A stretch of 64,000 nucleotides of DNA from Marthasterias glacialis (lineage: Eukaryota; Echinodermata; Asteroidea; Forcipulatida; Asteriidae), in the NCBI GenBank assembly GCA_911728455.2, contig OU452228.1, positions 11,608,104-11,672,103 on the forward strand, read 5' to 3'. A program made the translations under genes and the position numbers. Within the stretch, counting starts at the first letter, position 1, and every line of letters starts with the position of its first letter. The notes beneath the pieces are model-generated. The model was not told the origin of the DNA. It saw only the letters and a list, made by a program, of their open reading frames with translations, and did not search any database. This document shows positions 1 through 64,000 of the stretch, piece by piece.

Positions 1-2093
1 GACAGTTTAAAGTTGAACCACATACAGTTTATCTTAATCAGTATTAAGAGGTCAACACAGCATCATGACCCCATATACAACATCCGGTATATTTACAGGT
101 CAACAGTCACCAGGGAAGACTTCAAACTGGATGTCATTCTGTCCACACATCGTGTTAAAAGATAAACTCAAACTGGTTTAGACTTAGACCATCCCGCTGG
201 ACGGGCTAAGTTTTGGGGTTCAGACCTGTTCTGGTCTAAATTGTTTTTTCTGTGCAGACGCAAGAGTTAAACCAGAACCGGTTTAAGTTGAGTTAGATCA
301 ACTTTAGACCAATTTTAGTAGGGTGTATCAACGACCTCTAATACTTGGTTAGTATCACACAAAGAAATTGTTTGTCTTAAATCTGCAAAATTACTAAAAA
401 GCAGTGCTAATACCAATCATGTTGAAAAATATGTGGACTAAAATCACCCGACATCATCGCCACAATCAATCTTGGTTGTGTCACTTTGGGAGTCAGTTTC
501 TCTGTGTGTTATACTGTGTAAAGCGTATTTAGGTGGCGCGCACACATTTACACGCTCACTATATCTTTACATACAATTTGACTCTGGAAATGGCATACAT
601 TAACCACGTGGGATATTTTTTAGAAAACTTTTTTTAATCAAATTTTCATTAAAGCATATTTGTATGCTGTATCATGTATACAGCAAAGCTAAATTGCATT
701 TTTTTCCTCTCAGTTGCTTTAAAATCAGAATTTCCTATTAAGTATCTTTGTTAGTATTGCTACCCATTGATTCAGCTTTGCTTATTTTTTATAATAATAA
801 TAATATGAGACATTAATATAGTGCATAATGAAGGAGTCTCTATGCGCAATAAATACGGAACATAAAACAAAAAAATACATTAAAGTCAAGTTACAAAAGT
901 GTAGATTCAAACAAGTGAGTTTTTAAAAGTCCTTGAAAATCAGAACAGGGTCAGCTTGATGAATATGAAGCTGTAAGTCATTCCGCAATTAAGGTGCAAT
1001 GAAGGTGATTGCTCTTTGATCTTAGAATTTTGAAGAAACAGTAGTTTGCATCAGTAAGGATTGGCCAGCAGAACGAAGAGGGCGAACAGGAATATAGTTA
1101 TGCAGAAGATCAGATAAATAGTCAATAGATAGTCCATGAAGAGCTTTGAAAGTGAGGAGATTTATCTCATATGCTTATCGCAGTTAAAAGCAAAACAAAT
1201 CTCTTAACCCTGGTCTATCACGATGGCAAGCACTCCTTCAAACAGGCAAATTGCCCCCCAAAAAGTACTCTAGAGACCATGGAAAACTGTTTAAGAAAGT
1301 AAAAGTATGTGAACTCTGATAAAAAGGACACCGATTAACCTCCTTTTTTCTCTCCATACTTGGCTGGGATGTAACATTCGGAGAATGAGGAAAATCGATT
1401 TAGATCCGCGTCACCACCCCCCCCCCCCCCCCCAACAAACACTGCTTGGAATTGGCATTCCTTATCCTGGAAAAGTCCTTGAAAAGTAATCTGGAGAAGA
1501 GTTCAAGTAAAAGTATGTGGACTTGCAAGTTTAAGGTCACATCTTGTCACAATCCGTAATTTCTTCTGACTGGGAATACTGAATATGTGTTAGAAGAGGA
1601 ATTTTCTTTTTAAGTCAAAGTTGAAAGGATGTAAAGCAACTGGCCAGATGTCAATTTACATTTCTGGCCTGAATGGATACTGAAATGTTTGGATAGTTGG
1701 AACTACGATTATAACCACTGATCAGTTTTTCAGTATCATTGTCTAGCTTTGTGACCTGCCAGGTTTTGTTTTACCTCATTTTGCCCGTAGAATACTTTAC
1801 AAACAGACACTTTCACTTAAAAGTGGTGATCGTAATCAAGTCCTGGTGATACATCATGATGACATTTCTGTAAATAGTTTAATAAGTTCTTTTTGTGCAC
1901 TCTAATAAGAGTTGTATAATAAGTTTATTTAGTTCTTTTTGTGTAATCTAGTAGGAGTTGAGTATTGTTGGTTTGTAGTAAAACAAGGATAAACAGGTTT
2001 AGATCACTAAAACTTGGATGTAAACTTTTTGTGTCAAAAACATTTTTCACTCAAGAAATCCTCTCTGCCATTGTTTTTTCCCCCCTATTGCAG
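1..2093. other. Left-edge non-coding stretch, probably intron of the VEGFR gene
   Basis: I see no recognisable exon here. The exon at 2094 opens with a 3' splice site in phase 1, so at least one earlier exon (signal peptide, perhaps more Ig domains) lies here unrecognised or left of the window. The stretch contains a MITE copy (about 441-600), a diffuse inverted repeat around 165-310 (GGTTTAGACTTAGACC on the left, matched by AAACCAGAACCGGTTTAAG on the right) and a poly-C run near 1412-1433. Confidence 0.6.
441..600 (-). mobile_element. MITE family M1 (ATTGACCC ends), decayed copy
   Basis: Reverse-oriented match to 11778-11972: CAATCTTGGTTGTGTCAC, TTTGGGAGTCAGT, CTGTGTGTTATACTGTGTA and TTTACACG are shared. 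The ends are poorly kept. Confidence 0.65.
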
Positions 2094-34657
<32,564 letters not shown>

Positions 34658-34802
34658 GTATTCATTATATAGATATATATATATATTCTCCATCCACACA
34701 TGTTTTCCTTGATGTCAAGCAGCTTGTTTTCATTTTTCCCCTACCCTGGAGAAAAAGAAGCCCTCTTTTTGCCTTAAGATTTCTCTTCCATTGTCTAATC
34801 CA

Positions 34803-34808
34803 AATAAA
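34803..34808 (+). terminator. Candidate poly(A) signal for VEGFR
   Basis: AATAAA about 146 nt after the stop codon. The hexamer is common in AT-rich DNA and no downstream GU-rich element is obvious, so this is only a candidate. Confidence 0.25.
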
Positions 34809-37335
34809 TTATTATATTTGATGCCACTAAATTGCCTAGTTTTTTCAACTAGTATTTTATACAGAGGAACAAAAAAATCCCTGATGTTTCAGCAGTACAC
34901 CCACAGCAGAGGCTGGAGGGACTTTTACTTCTTTTTCAGCCCTGCATTTTCCTCAGTCGCGCATTATGCTGTTTTCTTAGATTGACCAGCTAAACGGAAT
35001 TTTTGAATCCGTTGAAACTAACCACCCCCATCTTGTATCTCAGGATTCATCACTTCTGTGAAATGTTTTCTATGCAATATAGTCTTCCAGAGATTTATTC
35101 GAAAAATCCCCGCACCCAAATATGGAAAATACTGGGTGTACATGTACCACCGAGATGTTTTATCAGTGCGTGTTTCCTCTTTGTGTCCATTAACAGATTG
35201 TGTATATATTATGATTGTTTTGATGCAAAAGAAAAATCTGTAAATTATTCACCACCCTTTTGATTTTAGATTAGTGTGTTTCTCAAAAAAGTGCCTTAAC
35301 AATTTGTCAGAAATCACGTTCTGATCTTAGAAGTAAATCTAAAGCTTTCTTTCTATGCACATCAATTTATAAGGTTTTATAAAAAGTAGGAATTTTGTTG
35401 ATTTTTAACCATATTCAACTAAAGAAAACATGCTTTTAAAAAAAGATATCTGTTGTTAAAAAGTGCCTAATCATGAAAAAGTGCTAAAAAGGAATTATAG
35501 GTTTTTTTATGCAATTAGTTGAGAAAAAAATATTTTAATTTTGAAAGAAACTCCTTTTCAACTTTACTTTTCAAGGACTCTTAATCCCTTATATTAGTCA
35601 AAACGTATATATTTGAGATAAAGAAAAGAAATATCTACTACCTCACGTGTAACCCACTGCCACTTAAAAATTGCCTAAATTTGACATTAAAAACTGAACA
35701 AGTAAAATTTAGACTTTAACTTTTGGGAGAAAAGTTTTTTGGGAAAACAATTTTGCTTATTTAAAGAAAGTGTCTGTGAGTCAAAGTCACTTTTAGATAT
35801 TTGATTCATCTTACATGAAATGCAAGATTTTTGGCAAAATATTCAACTGTCAATTTTGATACATAAGTCTAGTAATACATTCAGTTTGACAGTTTATAAT
35901 GACTTTTGTTGCCAATACTTGCCAAGCTGTTTTCCTTGCATTTTTGTTCAAAGCACAAGTAGTTTGTTCACTGTTTCTGGATTTAGGTTAACAGCCTGTT
36001 TCAAAAGTTTGCTGAATTTTTTTTTAAATGACATTTTTCAGTTTTCCTAGTGGTTTATAAGCCTAACATTTCAAAACATATCTCCTCGCCACACACAGCG
36101 ATAAATAAATAGGTAATGTTTGAAGCTTTGCATGGTGTGAAGGATAATAAGAAACTTTAACCAGTAAACTAGTAAACTTGCGTGTACAACAATGTATAAA
36201 TCTCTTTTGAAATGAAGACGAGCAGAGTATACTTTTTGAAACGTCGAGACCACGCCAGCTCTTTTCAGAGCCACCACTCCTCCCAAAAGAGATTAATACA
36301 TGGTAGTACCCGCTAGTTTACTAGTTCTAGTTTCCTAATAAATAAATAAATAAATAAATGAATAAATAAGTAAATCATTAGATAAAACAAAAACTATAAA
36401 TTAGCAGCTATCAAGGTATTATTGAACAGTGAGTAGTAAGTTCCTTTCCTGGAGACATTCACCCTTAATGAGGACTGTTTTTAGCTTAATAATAGCAGTT
36501 ATTACCAGTCTCTTGATCACCTTCATTCCATGCAACTTAATTATAGGGGAATGTGCAATAGGAGCTGGGGGCAATGCCGGCTTTCTTAAACTTAAAAATA
36601 TCATTTCTTCATTATTTTACCGTAGTATATTTCATAGCTGTTTAAGCTCAACCAGCCACTGAAGCTGCCATGTTAATTACTGTAGTACTTAGCCCATCAT
36701 AGTGATCAGTTGTTATTATTATTTGTTGTTTACCATGTGATTTGTTTATTCAATAATAAGGGTGCATACACAATGATAATGCAGAATATCTTAACTTTTT
36801 CAAGTGGTACTTTATGCATTTCCGGCTGGAACACCCAATTTGATGACATAAGACAACTGAATGTCTTCAACGTTTGTTGACAATCATGTTAATATATACT
36901 AAGTATTATAATTCTCATATTTGTTGTTGTTGTCTTTTCTTCCATGATCATGAACAGACATAACCAATTATTTTTCCATTATAATGAGCCACTGAACAAC
37001 CCAATTTTTGTCACTTTTAATACTTTCTTAAATGCATTAAGTTAGCTCCATCATTGTCGATTTGTATTGTGATAGTTTTACTGTACTTGTATCATCCTCA
37101 ATTATGCATTTTTTTTTTCACCCCAGTAGAGCCTGGTTCGAATCCCACCTCGGACCGGAGCCATGCATGTGGATTGGGTTTTCATTCTCATGACTGCGTG
37201 TTTTTTGTTTTTGTTTTTTTCCCACATGTAAGACTTAAGATGTCTTCAACATTTTCTCTTAACGTGTATCTTCAGGTCTATGGGTTACAGTGCAAGGCAC
37301 TGATTATAGAGATAATAATCTAATATAATAAGAGC

Positions 37336-37882
37336 GGAGTCTTCTATAGCATACAATAAGGTACTTGAGGCACTGGAACAAACACAAGCAAGCAGGTTGA
37401 AGGAATTATTATGTGGGGCATCGAAGCACCCACTAGGGAAGTGCGGGTGGCCCAATTTGCTGCCAGACCATATCAGAAACACCGGGGCAAGCCCCTTCTC
37501 TCTTTCTCTATGAGTGGTCTGGGTTCTTTTATGTGCGTTAAGACTGGTTCATAGTCGGTTGCGCGATGGTCGCACAGCAGCAAAATTGATGCATGAAGCG
37601 GTTTGTAATTGACATCGACGCATCAGTGACCATAGACTGCAATGCTGAAAAAGCTTAGCGTCCAGCGATCACAGCATCTGGCGATTATCGTCACGCAACC
37701 AACTATAAACCAGCCTTTACACAACACACAGGACCTACAGCTTTACATCCCCATCAGAGGGATAAAGCAATTATGGTTAAGGGACTTGCTCAAGGACACA
37801 CGTTTCATGACTGGGATTCGAACCCACACTCTGCTGCCGACAACACCAAAACTTGAGCTTGGTGAACTAAACCGCTCGGCAC
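37336..37882 (-). mobile_element. tRNA-derived SINE family S1, copy with nested MITE
   Basis: The S1 body and head (ATTCGAACCCACACTCTGCT, AACCGCTCGGC) are interrupted at 37541-37716. The uninterrupted copy at 40409-40826 shows the original join (ATGCATTACACAACACA). Confidence 0.8.
37541..37716. mobile_element. PIF/Harbinger-type MITE with TTA target duplication
   Basis: Ends AGACTGGTTCATAGTCGGTT and AACCAACTATAAACCAGCCT are inverse copies. TTA at 37538-37540 and 37717-37719 is a clean 3-bp duplication of the SINE target. Confidence 0.88.
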
Positions 37883-38774
37883 TCTAGAGGGTTCCTTGGT
37901 TTCATTAATACTAATTTCTTGCCATTCCCTTGTTTGGCTTATACACAGGTCAAATACAGGCCACAAATAGTGTATCAAAGTTTCACATCATTTTATGAAG
38001 AGTGGGTTATAAAAAAAAACACAGTCTATGCCTAATCGTAATAAGTTGAGATTTTTTGCAAAGGAGGGTAGTGTTTCAAAGAATCGGTGTGCCAAAGATA
38101 TCTTATTATTCAATGTAAGCCTCTTGTGTCATTATGCTACAAATGTTTGCATAGTTAAACAAAAATCTACTTTTATCTTGTGTCGCCTTTACCTTCTCAA
38201 AACACAAAGTTTCACCTTGTGTCAAATCAAAATTTTAAATTCAATACTAGTATTAAGTTCCATATAAAAAATGAGATGGTAAATGCTTAACAAAAATTTA
38301 ATTATACATTTGTGTGTTGATAAAACGCAATCAATTTTGTATGTATTTTATCCATAATAAGTTTTCCCTAATTTGACATTGCTTTGAACTTTATTCATAC
38401 AGTTAGAGAAAGAAGTCTCTGTAGAGACCATGTTTATTGCTAACACGTGTAGAAATGCAGCTTTTTTTGTGTGTGTAAATTGAATCTCCTCCAGACAATG
38501 AGGGCTGACCCAAAAAGGGCTTGACTTATTTTTGTTCACCCGTAAGAAACTGTGTGTCAATAAAAACAATTCTTTTTGTGTTCTCTCCTATAAATATTTC
38601 CTGAGAAATTTAAAGAATTTTGTTGTCCATATTATGTGCATTGTATCCTTGGTTTAATTCAGAAATTTCATTCAAATCCATTAAAAAATCTTTTTGTACA
38701 CTTACTTGAAAGAGCTTATTAGATTGTGCCCAGTGTGTAGATACAAATTACGGCCACTGCTTTGTTTGTGAAGT

Positions 38775-38937
38775 CATGGTATTGTGACCGTCCCACACTC
38801 ACCATTTTGGGTAAACGTGTAAATGCCGCGTTGACTAAAATTTGCACTACATTGTATACCACACGTTGACATTGACTTCCAAAATGGCGCAACCAAGATG
38901 ATTGTGATGATGGCGTCAGGTGAATTGGGTCAATACT
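38775..38937 (+). mobile_element. MITE family M1, copy
   Basis: Shares AAATTTGCACTACATTGTAT, CAAAATGGCGCAACCAAGAT and GTCAGGTGAATTGGGTCAAT with the other copies. Intergenic. Confidence 0.75.
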
Positions 38938-40255
38938 CAGTGGTAATGAAATGCACATCATTTCAAGACCATAATGTGCGTAGATCTGTTTGGGTTACTT
39001 CAACATAAAGCGTTTTATCAAGATATAGTTGCAATCCACAATCGGATTAAAATGAAAAGTAAATTTCTTGTTTAAACTCAAGTTTTAAAAGAGAGGACGT
39101 CCCAAGGTTATATTTCATATGACTAAATTGATTTCTTATCATATATTTCGGAGAGAAAATATTTAAAGGACCTAAGGTGTTTTAGGTTGTTGGTTTTTCT
39201 TTGTTGACACACTGTAGTATATAAATGTCACTGTACAAATTAGATCTTATCTGCCTGTATTATCGCTTCAACAAGTTGGTAGCCGTTGATGTTGTATATG
39301 TTTATATCAACCACTCTATGTTGTGGTTCATAGCATGCATGCTTAGCTGTAAACTGTAGGTTGTATTAGAACTGTATACTTACCAGCAAGAAATTTATCA
39401 TTAAAAATGATCTCTTTAATTTTGTTTTGTTCCTGCAGGCAGTGCGGCAAAACAACGCATGTTTCTAGGCATTCTTTGAACGAATAGTTCTCTTAAATGT
39501 TGTATTGTCAATTACTAGACTCAGTTGTTTTAAAGGACAATGCAGTCTTTTTGTTTTCCTCATAAATAGAGGGAAAACGATTGTTACGACACTATATTAC
39601 TTTGTTTTAGTTTTTAAAACGGCTGGTTCGTTTTTTTGCTCTTTAATCATTTGTAAATTTTATTTTTTTTGAAATTTCTGTATCTTTTAAGATAGAAGGT
39701 CAGCGATCAATGCTTTTACAATTTATTTGATATTTTCTTTTTAAAATTCACAAAGTTCTATTGTTCAGCAGATTTTGCTTCTTTGTAAATTGAATTTATA
39801 ATAAATAACATAAAGAAATTTGACAAGTGTAACTTCCAGTTTTATTTGAGTGGTAAGATTTTATCCAGGTGTGTGGAGAGCAAGTGTACTCGACCCAAGG
39901 ACAGGTAACTTAAGTATAATTGGGAAGTAAGAGCATTATTCCATTTTTTATTTATTTGTCCCACTTAAGAAGATGTCCTGCCCTGATCAGTCCATGTTTT
40001 TGTAACGGTGAGTGTTGAATAATAAAGCCACAAATCCTAAAACACACAATTAGCCTGATACCAGAACCAACTGTCTTTTTTCCCAAGCAGATTTGCACAT
40101 AGCCCCATTTTTTTTTACAAACAAAACTTAATTACTCTTGCAGTCGAGGACAAAGACCGATATTATCCATTGATAATAATACCAGATAAAGGAAATTTCT
40201 TTAAAAACGGAATTTGCTTTTTTGAAAGTCCATTCTTATTTCATGTGATGGGAGT

Positions 40256-62633
<22,378 letters not shown>

Positions 62634-64000
62634 TCTTCGATAAACACCCCCAAAACGGAAACAAACGGAAACAAATACTATGACATTGAGGTTACATAGT
62701 ATTACTGATTGTAACTCCTTCCTGAGGAAGTAAGATATTTAATGTGATTGATGAATTTTGTCTTAAATGTGTAGGAATCATTGTCTTTGTTTTATCTGAA
62801 AAATTTTCACAATACCATATTGAATTCACTTCAATATACTTCAAGTCTTGACTGTTTGGGGAATGAACAATTAAGGGGAAAAAATGGAATTAGACATGAA
62901 GGAAGTTATTATTTGTATTTTATTATTATTAATATTATTATTTTACCTCGGCCCAATTTCATAGAGCTGCTTTAAGCAGAAAGTATTGCTTAAAAATTTA
63001 CTGCTCGGCAAATATAAGCAGGAAACCAGACACAAGTGGTACATGTGACAGTGACATGGTTCTTTGCCTGGTAACTTATTTTGGTAAGCATACTTTGTTT
63101 GTTCTTAGCTACTTTTTGTGCTTCAATAAGCAGCTTTATGAAATTGGGTACTTGCAGTTTTGCACCGATGTGCGATAAGCACTGCATTACTCGGTGCTCT
63201 CCTAGTCCTGCAATTAAAGTAATCCACAGACTGGAGGCTACTCTAGTGGGTTCAAACCCACATATTAGACATTGATGCTTGGATGAACACTAAATAAAAG
63301 CTAATGATATAGTATCTGTTGTTTTTGTTTGAAATTCTTGTCATCTTAATTATTTTGAACTGAAACAGTTAGCCCCTTAATTTAAGACCTCCCTCACACA
63401 TCAACGAGGTTGACGTAAAAAAAACTCCTCTGTAATAAAAAAAATAAATAAATAAAAAAAAATCTTCTCTGTACCCTCATCACCCGCACCCTTGATTAAT
63501 TTTTTGTTTTTATCTACTGCAATACTAATTGAAGGCGGGGTTCTGGGTTGTTCCTAGGAGGAGACAGGTGACCACCCATGCACAGACAGTCCAGTGTCAG
63601 TGTGAATGAAACAAAAATAAATAAATAATAACAATAATAAATTGCATTTATCCATGACTGGCTCTCAAAGCGCTGTGGAAATTAAACTGGCACCAAACAA
63701 AAGAATAAACTAAGGATTAAAATATGACATAAAACATTAAAGCTAAAACTGGACAAGCCAATGATTGAAACCATTATAAGGCAAAAATTTGTAAAAGTAC
63801 CAGCCATTGGTTGAAACTCTGAAATCCCAAGCTCAACACGGGTAAGAAGAAAAACATAAATGTCCACAGATTTACATATACCTTACATGGTATGAAGATA
63901 ATGATGGTAAAAAACTTTCCTTGAAATATTTCTGCCTGAAGTGATATCGTTTTTAAATAATAAATTAAATAAGATCCAAAATGAGTTTTTGTTTCAGTGA
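62634..64000. other. GH31 3' UTR and downstream spacer
   Basis: No further gene was recognised. It contains a palindromic MITE (62950-63149), a tRNA-SINE-like fragment (about 63150-63275), AATA-rich simple sequence (63437-63465, 63614-63642), a SINE-tail-like CTCAAAGCGCTGTGG (about 63663) and part of another repeat (63855-63950). An AATAAA at 63293 is one possible poly(A) signal. Confidence 0.55.
62950..63149. mobile_element. Palindromic MITE (GGCCCAATTTCAT family)
   Basis: Left GGCCCAATTTCATAGAGCTG, right AGCAGCTTTATGAAATTGGGT. Same family as 23076-23359. Confidence 0.8.

Larger units (their letters stand above)
34658..40255. other. VEGFR 3' UTR and intergenic spacer (5.6 kb)
   Basis: No gene was recognised. 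The 3' UTR must start here; an AATAAA lies at 34803-34808 and others near 38559 and 39799, and I cannot tell which is used. The spacer has a short TA run (34671-34686), an AATA-rich microsatellite (about 36338-36376), a SINE with a nested MITE (37336-37882) and a MITE (38775-38937). No clear core promoter was seen before 40256. Confidence 0.6.

Noticed and set aside
674-749. Possible signal-peptide exon for VEGFR (MYTAKLNCIFFLSVALK..., donor T|GTTAGT in matching phase 1)
   Set aside because: The phase fits the exon at 2094, but the leader is weak, there is no homology to judge by, and upstream Ig exons may exist outside the window. RNA evidence is needed before calling it.
35003-35263. Open frames of 60-90 codons in 34.8-39.8 kb
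   Set aside because: Low-complexity AT-rich sequence with no recognisable domain or splice pattern; most likely 3' UTR and spacer.
40243-40250. Upstream ATGs as alternative GH31 starts
   Set aside because: Both reach a stop within a few codons. The ATG at 40256 leads straight into a good signal peptide.

Overview
The window holds two spliced animal genes on the + strand, set in AT-rich DNA crowded with short interspersed elements. Split genes with GT/AG borders, a VEGF receptor with extra immunoglobulin (Ig) domains, a trefoil/GH31 alpha-glucosidase and many tRNA-derived SINEs and palindromic MITEs suggest an invertebrate deuterostome, most likely an echinoderm such as a sea star. The species call is inference.

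Gene 1 (about 2094-34657, open at its left edge) encodes a VEGFR-family receptor tyrosine kinase. I placed 31 exons whose phases chain without a break: 7,568 nt, about 2,521 residues in the window. The kinase half is ordinary VEGFR. The outside half is not: it has 18 Ig domains where vertebrate VEGFRs have 7. Matching each exon to VEGFR domains D1-D7 gives unit I = D1-D1-D2, unit II = D1-D1-D2-D3, unit III = D2-D3, unit IV = D1-D1-D2-D3, followed by D4, D5, D6, D7 and one extra domain. The D1-D2-D3 ligand-binding end has therefore been serially duplicated, giving four D2-like and three D3-like modules. Units II and IV share a 110-bp perfectly identical coding tract, pointing to recent duplication or gene conversion. 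This is the most interesting object in the window.

A 5.6-kb interval (34658-40255) carries the 3' UTR and intergenic repeats, with no gene I can recognise.

Gene 2 (40256-62633) encodes a secreted or lysosomal GH31 alpha-glucosidase of the acid alpha-glucosidase/maltase-glucoamylase type. It has 25 exons, 3,276 nt (a multiple of three) and 1,091 residues. A signal peptide is followed by four clear trefoil domains and a fifth degenerate one, then the GH31 catalytic region with its nucleophile and acid/base aspartates. I see no functional link between the two genes.

Introns and spacers hold at least two tRNA-derived SINE families, several MITE families (including three clear element-in-element insertions), decayed LINE pieces, an 18-copy 28-bp minisatellite and several near-perfect palindromes. 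I recognised no retroviral, LTR or Polinton-like sequence, no CRISPR and no independent RNA gene.
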